Below are positions 9,584-18,020 of a DNA stretch of 64,000 bases, in pieces. Below the pieces are notes generated by a model. That model was not told where the DNA came from. It saw only the letters and a program-made list of their open reading frames with translations, and ran no database searches. A program made the translations under genes and the position numbers. How positions within the stretch are numbered: the first letter of the stretch is position 1; the number at the start of each line of letters is the position of its first letter. The DNA comes from Streptomyces lucensis JCM 4490. Its GTDB lineage: Bacteria; Actinomycetota; Actinomycetes; Streptomycetales; Streptomycetaceae. The stretch lies in assembly GCF_014650035.1 (NCBI RefSeq), contig NZ_BMUE01000003.1:496001-560000 (forward strand). Reading direction: 5' to 3'.

Positions 9584-11088
9584 TTCGCCTCCTCACGAGC
9601 TACACGCTGCAGAACTTCCTCGAAGGTGGCCGCCAACCGGGCCCGGGCCAGCTCGAAATCCGCCTCGGTCGTCGACAGGCTGGGTTTGATGTAGACGCAG
9701 TGGCCCGCTCGGCGGACATACACCCCGTGCTTCAGGCAGATGTCCGCGACTTTGCCGGCCATCGCACCGGACGGCCGACCGTCCTGGCCAAGCATGGCGA
9801 CACCGCGCATCAGGCCGGCGCCACTCGCGGGCCCGACGACAGAGGGGAACCGGCGCTGCAGATCGGCCAGGAAGTCCTCCAGCATCCCGACCACACGGGG
9901 ATAGGCGATTCCGAGAAGGCCGTTGCGCAGGTCCCCGACCAGTCCGGGTGGCAGCCAGGTGGGCAAAGTCTCGAACTCCTCCGGGAGCATCCCCGTGAGC
10001 CGGTCCATCACGGCGTCGACGGCGACGAAGGACAGCATGTCCCCCGAGTTGGTCTTGCTTCCGAATGGAGCCTCCGTCTCGGCGAATTCTCGACGGGCGA
10101 CGACGATGGCCAGCGCACCGTGGCCCGAGGTCAGCGCCTTGCCCGTGGCCACGATGTCCGGGCAGACATCGCTGCTCTCCGCGAAGAAGATCGTCCCTGT
10201 GTATCCGAACGCGTTCTGCACCTCGTCGAAGACCAGGCAGATCGACTTCCGCGTGCACACGTCGCGCAGCCGTCGGAGGAACTCGAGCGGTACGGCGTGC
10301 ACCGAGTTGCGCCACTGGATCGGCTCGATGAGTACGGCGAAGTACTCCTCGCCGTCACGCTCCAGGGCGTCGAGCGTGGCGAGCGCCTCGGCGCTCAGGT
10401 GGCCGCCGTCCCCACCCCTGGGCGAAGGGAAGTGCACGACGTTGTCGACACGGTCGACCAGTGCGCGCCCGGCACCGTACCCGGGATCGTCCTCGCAGAC
10501 GAGGCTGGCCAGCACGCTCTCACCGTGGTACCCACCCTGGAAGGTCGCGAGTCTGCGCCGGCGCGGTGCGCCCCGGGCCGCGAGCCACGCGGCGTGGAGC
10601 GCGAGTTCCACCGCGTCCGAGCCGTTGCACTGGCGCAGGTTGATCGCGAAGCCGCCGGGCGCCCCGAAGCGACTCAGCCGGCTCAAGATGCGATGGGCGA
10701 CACGGTGGTGGAGGTCGCTTCCGATCCGGGCCGGGAGGTAATGGGGCTGCGAGGAAAGCAGGAAGGCCGCCTGCCTGAGCTTCACCCACGGATCGTTGAC
10801 GCCCAAGACCGTGTTGCAGGTCATCGAGCACAGATCAACCATCTCCAGGGGCGTCGCGGTCTGGGTCGACGTGCCTTGGATCCGCGAGCCGAGCGCTGTG
10901 TCCGCCCAGAAGTCCCGCGCGAGTGAGCCGCCCGCGGTGAAGAGCCTGGCGTTGCCGGCCAGGTGCTCATCAGGAGTGAGTTCGGTCAGCCGCCTTCCGG
11001 GGTCCAGGTAACTGCCTTCGAGTCCCGCGACGACCTGCCGGACCGACTCGACACTCGAGAGGTGGAACGGCGCGTTGTCGAGGGCCAT
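9580..11088 (-). CDS. Class III aminotransferase-like PLP protein, paralog 3
   Basis: This 502-residue paralog has the same length as the + strand copy. The start is taken at ATG 11088 because GGGGAGGAG lies directly upstream on the minus strand and the resulting MALDNAPFHL start aligns with the + strand copy; an in-frame ATG at 11118 has no such site. Motifs: CNGSDAVELAL, GYHGES, VFDEVQNAFGYTG (cofactor Asp) and GKALTSGHG (Schiff-base Lys). It follows the glycosyltransferase-dioxygenase gene by 22 bp and overlaps the next paralog by 4 bp. Substrate unknown; product likely belongs to the same pathway as its neighbours. Confidence 0.8.
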   Translation of the reverse strand: MALDNAPFHLSSVESVRQVVAGLEGSYLDPGRRLTELTPDEHLAGNARLFTAGGSLARDFWADTALGSRIQGTSTQTATPLEMVDLCSMTCNTVLGVNDPWVKLRQAAFLLSSQPHYLPARIGSDLHHRVAHRILSRLSRFGAPGGFAINLRQCNGSDAVELALHAAWLAARGAPRRRRLATFQGGYHGESVLASLVCEDDPGYGAGRALVDRVDNVVHFPSPRGGDGGHLSAEALATLDALERDGEEYFAVLIEPIQWRNSVHAVPLEFLRRLRDVCTRKSICLVFDEVQNAFGYTGTIFFAESSDVCPDIVATGKALTSGHGALAIVVARREFAETEAPFGSKTNSGDMLSFVAVDAVMDRLTGMLPEEFETLPTWLPPGLVGDLRNGLLGIAYPRVVGMLEDFLADLQRRFPSVVGPASGAGLMRGVAMLGQDGRPSGAMAGKVADICLKHGVYVRRAGHCVYIKPSLSTTEADFELARARLAATFEEVLQRVAREEAK

Positions 11089-11110
11089 GAGCTCCTCCCC
11101 CGCTTGCGAA

Positions 11111-13780
11111 TCAGGCATCCGGTCGGGTCGCCTTCCCTGTCTCGTACAAGGTGTCCTCGGCCACTATGTGTGCGAACAGGTCCAGAAGCTGCCGGCACTC
11201 CTCCTCCAAGCCTTCATCCCCATGCGCCACGAGCAGTCGATGCGCGCACGCGCACGTGAAGTACAGGTAGGCCGCGGTGGTACGGAGGCGCTGCACTCCG
11301 TCGCAACGCCCGAGTGCGTCGCGGAGGTCGCCGAGCAGGGCAGAGCAGTTCGCCGCTGCCTCTTCCCGCGCGGAGGAGGACAGAGCATCGCGCACGCGTT
11401 CGGCCATCTCACCGGCAGCGGCCAGGGGATCGCTGTTCTTCCAGAGACACGGCCCGTTTCCTTCCACCGCATGAAGGCGGGTCGTGACTTCGGTGTACTG
11501 CTCGTCGTCCAGGGCTGCATCCCGAATTTTCACCAGGGCGATGTCGCGACCGCGGTCGTCCTCGAACCGGGCGGACAGGCGCAGGTCGAGGTCAGCGTTG
11601 AGATCCGCGGCCATGACGTCGACCAGGTCGAGCGCATCGCCGGTCCACCGGCGTTTCGTGGCAGCCAGGTCGGGAGTCGACCTGTACTCGGCGCGCAACG
11701 CGGCCAGGCGATCCTCGTCCTCGACCGACGTACGCCAGGAAGGGAATCGGCCGCGGTGAGCGGCAGTGCTGTCGCCAGAGGTCGGACCGACGAGGATCGG
11801 GTCGGAGAACATGAAGAAGGTTTCAGCGGACTCGCGCGCGAAGTTGAGGGTGAGCACATCACGAGTCCCCGAGAGGTTGCGGTGCCCCGAGTGGATACCG
11901 TTCGTGTCGAATACGACGCAGGTTCCGAACGTTCCGTAGCCGAGGAACAGACCGCCGTTCCCGAACTGGACAGCTTCGTCGAGCGTGAACTTCGTCCCTC
12001 GCTGCGTCTCGAAGTCCCACTCGACCTTCTGGCTTCCACAGACGTAGCGCAGGGCCTGGCCATCGGGTGCCACATCCGTCAGCAGGACCATGACCTTCAG
12101 TTCCTCGAACGGCCCTTTGGTCTTCATGTCCTGGTGATAGTCCCAAGCACGGTATCTGAGCGGCTTGCACGGGCCCTGCCGGTATCCTCGCGCCGACACG
12201 AACCGTGACGGGCCGTCGAAGTACCCGTCCAGGATCTCCGTCAGGGCGGGGAGGTGGGCGAGGTCTTTGATCATCTCGACCGTGCCACGCGCGCACTCGT
12301 CAACTGCGAGATTGAACGAGAGCTGTTGCAGAGAAGTCGCTTTGCCCTTCTTGCCGATCTCGTCTTCGAAACGTTCACGCAGTCCGAGGAGCAAGCAGTC
12401 GTCGACTAGACCACTGACTGCGACGATTCCGTTGTCCCGGAATACGCTCTCCTCGGACACCCCGTGTCGCCCTCGCGTCAGCTCGCCGGTCGGAATGGTA
12501 CGAACACCCCGTCGCACGGGCGTTTGGTCGTGCCCCAGGATGGACAGCTTCGGACCCCTCTCAAGCACCACAGGCTCGGGAGCGGTGATGTCCGGCGGGT
12601 CGACAAGGCAGTGGGCCAGCGCACGGCTTTCGGCGATCGACACGGCCTCGTCACGGCGCCAGGCGTCTCCGTCCAGGGTGGCCAGCAGCAACCGCTCGCG
12701 GTAGGTGAGCGCTTGCCAGTCGCGGTGGTCAGCGATCCAACTGTGGTCCCAGTGGCAGATGACCTCTGGCAAGCAGTCGGGCCATAGCTGCGCTCGTTGT
12801 CCCGCCCGCACGCAAGCGGGCGGCGGCGCCCCGAACCGGAACGGCTCGTAGGCGAGGCTGGTGGAGGACGCGCCTGCCACCAGAGCGTGCGGCACGTGGT
12901 CGAACGTGAGCTCGCCCGCCTCGACGCCACGCTCGACTTCGCGCTCGTGCCCGCAGAAGAGCCCTGCCTCGTGGAACGCGATCGCGAGGTTGTCAGGTCC
13001 CCCGGCGAGGCTGAACCGCGCCGTTCCCGTCAACGAAGGGTCGTGTCGGAGATTGCGCAACTGGAAGAAGCGGGGATGTTCGCTGACCGTGCTGGGGTCG
13101 ACGGACTCGCCGTGGACCGCAGCCAGGAAGCGGCAAGCAGCCTCACGGTAACTGGTCACAAGGGCGGCGATGTTGCGTCTGGCTGTCCGAAAGGGTTTCG
13201 ACCAGGGGACGCCGGCCGTCACGTCATTGCTGAGGCAGTCGTTGTCCTTGAACCTCGCGAGGATCCCCAACGGGCAGGGTGTACTCGCCGTGGCCGAGCT
13301 GAAGGAGTGCGTGAACTCGACGTCCATGTCGGCGCACAGGCCCCGTTCGATCACGAAGGTGAGCAGCCGCGCATAGTCCGACACCACGGAAAGGTTGCCT
13401 TTGGCGTCCTCGGGCCTGTAGAAGTGTGCATCGATCTCGGCGTGAATGTGCTCGAGAATGACACGTTCCTCCGCGTCAGCGGCCGGAATCGTGCTCACAT
13501 CGCACACTTGGATGTCGAGCCGACTCGCGAACTCGAACACCTCCCTGGCGGCGTCCGGCTCGAGAACCCAACCGGCGACGATGAGCAGGATCCGGCCGCC
13601 GGCGTTCATCGCTCGCAAGCGAGTGAGCCGGGCGCGGTGCTTCGCCGGGAGGCCGTCGGAGCTGATCCAGATGCGGACTTGGTCCAGGCAGTTCACGGTC
13701 AGCGTCTCCGCCGTGTACGCCGCAGCGTCGGTCACCAGGTCGAGGTGATCGGACCGCCCATCGGCGTCAGTGCTCATCAC
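11111..13780 (-). CDS. TcdB-type DXD glycosyltransferase fused to PhyH-like dioxygenase
   Basis: This 889-residue protein combines two enzyme folds. Residues about 30-320 resemble the DXD sugar-binding glycosyltransferases of the TcdA/TcdB and Gly_transf_sug type: a VRIWIS start strand, SDYARLL helix and GLCADMDVEF with the DXD pair at Asp151/Asp153. Residues about 440-660 resemble phytanoyl-CoA dioxygenases, Fe(II)/2-oxoglutarate oxygenases: DYHQDM gives the HxD facial pair (His549, Asp551), a second His is at 630 or 633 in GIHSGHRN, and an Arg about ten residues later would bind 2-oxoglutarate. The last ~200 residues are helical and unrecognised. The start overlaps the upstream aminotransferase-like gene by 14 bp (GTG 13780 or ATG 13777). 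It may glycosylate and hydroxylate one substrate; this is inferred from domains only. Confidence 0.7.
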   Translation of the reverse strand: MMSTDADGRSDHLDLVTDAAAYTAETLTVNCLDQVRIWISSDGLPAKHRARLTRLRAMNAGGRILLIVAGWVLEPDAAREVFEFASRLDIQVCDVSTIPAADAEERVILEHIHAEIDAHFYRPEDAKGNLSVVSDYARLLTFVIERGLCADMDVEFTHSFSSATASTPCPLGILARFKDNDCLSNDVTAGVPWSKPFRTARRNIAALVTSYREAACRFLAAVHGESVDPSTVSEHPRFFQLRNLRHDPSLTGTARFSLAGGPDNLAIAFHEAGLFCGHEREVERGVEAGELTFDHVPHALVAGASSTSLAYEPFRFGAPPPACVRAGQRAQLWPDCLPEVICHWDHSWIADHRDWQALTYRERLLLATLDGDAWRRDEAVSIAESRALAHCLVDPPDITAPEPVVLERGPKLSILGHDQTPVRRGVRTIPTGELTRGRHGVSEESVFRDNGIVAVSGLVDDCLLLGLRERFEDEIGKKGKATSLQQLSFNLAVDECARGTVEMIKDLAHLPALTEILDGYFDGPSRFVSARGYRQGPCKPLRYRAWDYHQDMKTKGPFEELKVMVLLTDVAPDGQALRYVCGSQKVEWDFETQRGTKFTLDEAVQFGNGGLFLGYGTFGTCVVFDTNGIHSGHRNLSGTRDVLTLNFARESAETFFMFSDPILVGPTSGDSTAAHRGRFPSWRTSVEDEDRLAALRAEYRSTPDLAATKRRWTGDALDLVDVMAADLNADLDLRLSARFEDDRGRDIALVKIRDAALDDEQYTEVTTRLHAVEGNGPCLWKNSDPLAAAGEMAERVRDALSSSAREEAAANCSALLGDLRDALGRCDGVQRLRTTAAYLYFTCACAHRLLVAHGDEGLEEECRQLLDLFAHIVAEDTLYETGKATRPDA

Positions 13781-15284
13781 GAAGCCGCAGAATGTCGTCG
13801 AACGTCTTCGTCAGTGCGTCCAGAGCGACCGCGGTTTCCTCACCGGTCAGCACGATGCAGGGCTTGAGCAGAACGGCGGTGTCGGCTTGACGGACGTAGA
13901 CCCCGTGCGTCAGACAGACCTTGGCTGTCGCCGCAGCGAGACGCGTGGATGGCCGACCATCCGCGTCCAAGAGCACCAGACCCCTCACGAGGCCCGCACC
14001 TCTTGGCGCACCGATGAGTGTCGGGAAGCGACGGCGGAGCTCGGCGAGCAGCTCGTCGACAAGGGCGACGGCGCGCGGGTACGCGGACGCGAGCAGGCCG
14101 TCCCGCAGCTCGGCCGCCAACCCGGACGGGAGCCAGGCAGGCAGCATCTGCCGCTCCGCCCCTTCCAATCCCAAGAGCCGATCCAGAACGGCGTCCACGG
14201 CCACGAGCGCCAGCATATTGCCGGAGTTGGACTTGGCGCCGAACGGACTCTCTATCTCCCGGTACTTGCGCCTCGCCACGATGATGGCGAGCGAGCCGTG
14301 CCCCGAGGTCAGAGCCTTGCTGATCGCACTGATGTCGGGGCTGACGCCGGTTGTCCCCGCATAGCTGATGGAACCGGTGTATCCGAACGCGTTCTGCATC
14401 TCGTCGAAAATGAGGCAGATCGACTTCCGCGTACACACATCCCGTAATCGGCGAAGAAACTCCAGCGGCACCGTGTGCACCGAGTTGCGCCACTGGATCG
14501 GCTCGATGATCACGGCAAAGAAGGAGTCGCCGTCTCGTTCGAGCGTCTCGAGGGTCGACAGGGCGCTTGCGCTCAGCTGCTGGGCGTCGCCCGGTTCCGG
14601 GGTGGGGAAGAAGATCACGTTGTCGGGCGCATCGGCGAGCAGGCGACCGGGCTGGTGCTCGCTCACCCAGTTCGCGGTCAGGTTCTCCCCGTGGTACGAG
14701 CCACGAAAGGTCGCCAGCTTGCGGCGTTCGGGAGTCGAGGCAGCGGCCTTCCAAGCAGCGTGGAGAGCGAGCTCGACGGCGTCGGAGCCATTGCACTGCC
14801 GTAAGTTGACCACATAGTCGTCAGGATCATCGATGTCCCGGAAGCAGCCGAGGATCCGTCGCGCTATCCGGTAGGTCAGATCGTGCCCCATCCGGGCGGT
14901 CAAGTAATGCGGCTGGGACGAGGCCAGGAACGACGCCTGCTTCAACTTGACCCATGGGTCGTTGATCCCCAGGATCGTGTTCGCGGTCATGGAGCACAGG
15001 TCGATAAGGGTGAGGGGAGTGTCCGTGGCAACCACTGTCGCGTCCACCGTCGCGCCCAGACCGGAGTGGACCCAGATGTCCCGTGGAGCAGATCCGGCGG
15101 TGAACAGCACGCCGTTGCTGGCGAGTTGTTCCGGCGGCCCGAAGGCCGACCTGGGCCGATCCGGATCCAGACACGTGCCGTCGAGCTCGGACAGAAGTGC
15201 GCGGACGTGCGTCAGGTCCATCAGGTGGAATCGCTCTGCACACTCGACGCTCTCGGACGATGCCAGTCCATGTCCTATAGCCAC
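13767..15284 (-). CDS. Class III aminotransferase-like PLP protein, paralog 4
   Basis: This is the first gene of the minus-strand operon. The open frame extends to 15413, but GTG 15284 gives 505 residues, in line with the 502-residue copies, and places the shared FHL opening near the N-terminus; ATG 15221 is a shorter option that would delete it. Motifs: CNGSDAVELAL, SYHGEN, IFDEMQNAFGYTG (cofactor Asp) and SKALTSGHG (Schiff-base Lys). No ribosome site precedes GTG 15284, but a -10-like TACGCT ends 7 bases upstream, which suggests a leaderless transcript for the whole operon. It overlaps the glycosyltransferase-dioxygenase gene by 14 bp. Confidence 0.78.
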   Translation of the reverse strand: MAIGHGLASSESVECAERFHLMDLTHVRALLSELDGTCLDPDRPRSAFGPPEQLASNGVLFTAGSAPRDIWVHSGLGATVDATVVATDTPLTLIDLCSMTANTILGINDPWVKLKQASFLASSQPHYLTARMGHDLTYRIARRILGCFRDIDDPDDYVVNLRQCNGSDAVELALHAAWKAAASTPERRKLATFRGSYHGENLTANWVSEHQPGRLLADAPDNVIFFPTPEPGDAQQLSASALSTLETLERDGDSFFAVIIEPIQWRNSVHTVPLEFLRRLRDVCTRKSICLIFDEMQNAFGYTGSISYAGTTGVSPDISAISKALTSGHGSLAIIVARRKYREIESPFGAKSNSGNMLALVAVDAVLDRLLGLEGAERQMLPAWLPSGLAAELRDGLLASAYPRAVALVDELLAELRRRFPTLIGAPRGAGLVRGLVLLDADGRPSTRLAAATAKVCLTHGVYVRQADTAVLLKPCIVLTGEETAVALDALTKTFDDILRLRDEH

Positions 15285-15291
15285 GGGGGCG

Positions 15292-15297
15292 AGCGTA
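15292..15297 (-). promoter_or_regulatory. Possible -10 element of the minus-strand operon
   Basis: On the minus strand this reads TACGCT, seven bases before GTG 15284. It mirrors the arrangement at the + strand paralog (TAGAAC six bases before ATG). A matching -35 is weak. Confidence 0.35.
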
Positions 15298-15490
15298 CAG
15301 CGGCCTCTCCATGCTGAACAGGTCGCCGAACGGCCGACCGCGTTACCGAACAAACCGGACAACACGCCCTCGCCGCTCGCCGCCGCACACACCACCGCCC
15401 GCACCCTTCTCATGGGCCCCCCGCCACCGGCAGCGGCCTCATAGGACAGCGCCTGCGCGACGGAGGCCGGCGGTCGCCAGGCATCTCACC

Positions 15491-15580
15491 CACATGGACG
15501 CCGACGGCGCCCGTGGTCAGTCGCTGGATGAAGTCACGGGCGGCGTCGTCGCCGGGACCGAAGACGGCCACACCGTCGCC
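15491..15580 (-). pseudogene. Relic of a methylmalonate-semialdehyde-dehydrogenase-like gene
   Basis: Read on the minus strand, this ~30-residue stretch begins GDGVAVFG, continues AARDF and ends GAVGVHV. That is the pattern of the C-terminal region of aldehyde dehydrogenases, closest to MmsA (NG-A-FT, AARRF, G-VG-NV). An in-frame stop lies a short way upstream on that strand and nothing else of the gene remains. It is a decayed fragment, recognised from remembered family pattern only. Confidence 0.45.
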
Positions 15581-15798
15581 GCAGCGCTGCCCACCCGAAA
15601 GACGCAGGGTCTCCTAGTAGATCGTCGAGCTTCGCAGGAGCACGGGAGAGTCCGCCACGGGGCCTACCCGGACACCTGGAAGCACCACGCCCCGAGGGGA
15701 ACCTGTCTGGGGTCAACCTCCGGACCGTACGCGGAACAGCAAGTCGCCATCGGTTCAGCCGCGCGCCGTCTCGCTCGGTCAGCGTCACGCGGTAGTGG

Positions 15799-15858
15799 TA
15801 CCACCAGCAGACGAAGAACCTCCTGTGCTCCTACGGCCCGAAGAAGTCCGGGCTCTTC
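15799..15858 (+). pseudogene. Relic of an aldehyde dehydrogenase C-terminus
   Basis: This + strand fragment translates with YHQQTKNLL and then KKSGLF, clearly the tail of an ExaC-type aldehyde dehydrogenase like the intact gene ending at 6119. No upstream coding part remains and the expected stop is lost. Over 23 bases (15803-15825) it is identical to the intact gene; after that the two differ at many positions, so it is not a simple recent copy of the whole 3' end. Confidence 0.7.
15803..15825 (+). repeat. Right copy of 23-bp exact direct repeat
   Basis: Identical to 6061-6083 and in the same orientation, about 9.7 kb away across the aminotransferase-like island. Confidence 0.7.
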
Positions 15859-16050
15859 CGGCGTCCGCGGCCGGGTTGCCGTAGGCGCCGTCACCCTCTC
15901 CGGGCAACCCGGCCGGCGGTCTCCGTCGCGATGGTCCCGCGCGACTCTGCCGCTGGAGCGTACGACGACGTCCAGGCATCCGTAGACGGTCGGGGATCGG
16001 CCGGATTCGTCAGCACAAAGTCCACACATCCCCCTCTCCATACCGGCCCG

Positions 16051-16070
16051 CATGGTCTACATTGACCATG
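16051..16070. promoter_or_regulatory. Operator-like palindrome upstream of EPS cluster
   Basis: CATGGTC and GACCATG form perfect 7-bp arms around TACATT. The 20-bp length and A/T-rich centre fit a dimeric regulator site. It lies ~360 bp before the first polysaccharide gene; its partner is unknown. Confidence 0.4.
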
Positions 16071-16426
16071 CTTCAGCTGTTCGGCCACGAGGCGACGAAT
16101 AGACGATCAATAGGTCCGGCGTCACGGCAAGCCGGCATTCGCGTTCCCGGCGCCAGATGTCGGGCTGATCATTTCTTTGATCACGAGAGGCCTCGGGTGC
16201 GGGGAGCACCCGGGGTTCCGACGGATTCCGCGCACCTCGGAATGCGGCAGTACCTGCGAGTCTGCTGTTTACGGGGTGGGTTGCAAGCAGCTTCGAGACA
16301 GCCGGGTTGTCATGCGGGAGGTCTTCCGCGGGAGGGGACAGCCGGCCCGGAGCGAGGGGGTGGGGGCTTCCCGAGGGGAGGAGCGGCGTGTGCGAGGGGG
16401 GCGGGGGCCTCCCTGGGCGAGGAACA

Positions 16427-17947
16427 GTGTGGGACGAGCATGTCGAGTCACTGGACCTGGGGGGTTCTGTGCGGCAAGGGGGACTTGTCAGCCCCGTTCC
16501 GTCGGCGCGGGGGCGTCTGGCGGACGGGACGATCGGCCGGCCGGCGAGCGACTGGGAGCAGCGGTACCGCCGTGCCGTGATCATCAGCGATACCGTGGCC
16601 ACCGCCTTCGTGGTGGCGGCGATAGGTGATTTCTTCGGCGCCCGGGACGCGGCCAACTGGCACGAGAAATGGGGGATTCTCGCATTCGGCACCGAGCTGC
16701 TGGTGCTGGGGGCGCTCGCGGTGGGCCGGGCGTGGGCGCCGGCTGTTCTCGGCCAGGGTGCGGAGGAATTCCGCCGGCTCGGTCGCTCGTTGTTCGCGGC
16801 GACCGTCGTACTGGCGCTCGGCGGTATAGCGCTCACTTCGCGCAACATAAAGCTCTGGATCTTCGTCGCGATACCGGCGGTCGCGCTGGTCACGATGCCC
16901 GCGCGGTATCTGCTGCGCCTCTGGCTGCACAGGCAGCGCAAGGAGGGACGGTGCCTGCGGCCGGTGCTCGCCGCCGGGAGCCCGGCCACCGTGCGCGACC
17001 TGATCACCCGGACCCGCAAGTTCCCCCACCTCGGCTGGCGGGTGGACGCGGTGTGCACGCCGGACGGTCTCGGGCCGGACGGTGACCGGCTGGAAGGGGT
17101 GCCGGTCGTCGGCCGGCTGACGGACGTGGCCGGCCACGCGCACCGCGACGGTTACCGGGTCGTCGCGGTCACACCGGACCAGCACTGGTCCCCGGACCGG
17201 CTGCAGCGGCTGGCCTGGAGCTTGGAGGGCAGCGACGCGGAGATGGTCGTCGCCCCCGTGCTGATGGAGGTGGCCGGGCCCCGGCTGCACGTCGACGCGG
17301 TGCTCGGGATCCCGCTGCTGCGGGTCAGCATGCCGGCCTTCACCGGGGGCCGCCGGGCGATCAAGGCGGTCGTCGACCGGATGGGCGCGGCGATCCTGCT
17401 GGTGCTGTTCGCGCCGCTGATGGTGTTCGTCGGCCTGCTCGTGGTGGCGGACAGCCGGGGCGGGGCGTTCTACCGCCAGCGCAGGGTCGGGAAGGACGGC
17501 CGCGAGTTCACCATCCTCAAGTTCCGCACCATGGTCGCCGGGGCCGACCTGGCACGGGCGGAGCTGGCGGACCGCAACGAGGGCGCCGGCCTGCTGTTCA
17601 AGCTGCGCCGGGATCCGCGGGTGACCCGGGTGGGAGCGGTGCTGCGCCGGTACTCGATCGACGAACTCCCGCAGCTCCTCAACGTGCTCACCGGATCCAT
17701 GTCGCTGGTCGGTCCGCGGCCTCCGTTACCGGAGGAGTCCGCCGCCTACGGCCCGGACATCCGGCGCCGTCTGCTGGTCAAGCCCGGACTCACCGGCCTG
17801 TGGCAGATCAGCGGACGCAGCGACCTGCCGTGGGAGGAAGCGGTGCGGCTGGACCTGCGGTACGTGGAGGACTGGTCGCTCGCCCTGGACACAGTGATCT
17901 TGTGGAAGACGCTGCGCGCGGTGTTCTACGGGCAGGGGGCCTACTGA
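16427..17947 (+). CDS. Initiating sugar-phosphate transferase (WcaJ/CpsE type)
   Basis: This polyprenyl-phosphate hexose-1-phosphate transferase would start repeat-unit synthesis on undecaprenyl phosphate at the membrane. After a variable N-terminus come about four transmembrane segments (from RRAVIISDTVATAF to PARYLLRLWL) and a CoA-binding-like domain. The last ~200 residues form the catalytic bacterial sugar transferase domain: a membrane hairpin, KFRTM, DELPQLLNVL, SLVGPRP and KPGLTGLWQ. It is full length for the WbaP/WcaJ group. The start is uncertain: GTG 16427 (GAGG upstream) and GTG 16469 (GGGGGG upstream) are both plausible. It is the first gene of the polysaccharide cluster and is followed by a nucleotide-sugar dehydrogenase. 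Confidence 0.9.
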   Translation: MWDEHVESLDLGGSVRQGGLVSPVPSARGRLADGTIGRPASDWEQRYRRAVIISDTVATAFVVAAIGDFFGARDAANWHEKWGILAFGTELLVLGALAVGRAWAPAVLGQGAEEFRRLGRSLFAATVVLALGGIALTSRNIKLWIFVAIPAVALVTMPARYLLRLWLHRQRKEGRCLRPVLAAGSPATVRDLITRTRKFPHLGWRVDAVCTPDGLGPDGDRLEGVPVVGRLTDVAGHAHRDGYRVVAVTPDQHWSPDRLQRLAWSLEGSDAEMVVAPVLMEVAGPRLHVDAVLGIPLLRVSMPAFTGGRRAIKAVVDRMGAAILLVLFAPLMVFVGLLVVADSRGGAFYRQRRVGKDGREFTILKFRTMVAGADLARAELADRNEGAGLLFKLRRDPRVTRVGAVLRRYSIDELPQLLNVLTGSMSLVGPRPPLPEESAAYGPDIRRRLLVKPGLTGLWQISGRSDLPWEEAVRLDLRYVEDWSLALDTVILWKTLRAVFYGQGAY

Positions 17948-18020
17948 TGCGCGGGAACGGCCGTCCGGCCGGCGCGCGGACCGCAGGCCGCGACGGCCTG
18001 CCCTGGGGGAGGAACGGGAC

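Larger units (their letters stand above)
15285..16426. other. 1.1-kb intergenic region with gene relics, left of the EPS cluster
   Basis: No intact gene is supported. It holds the promoter area of the minus-strand operon, two aldehyde dehydrogenase relics (15491-15580 and 15799-15858), a perfect 7-bp-arm palindrome at 16051-16070 and two TGATCA sites (16166-16171, 16178-16183). The right part must carry the promoter of the long polysaccharide operon. Confidence 0.6.

Noticed and set aside
15311..15985. 224-codon + strand frame in the relic region
   Set aside because: Arg/Thr/Pro-rich product with no motif, crossing two relic fragments in other frames.
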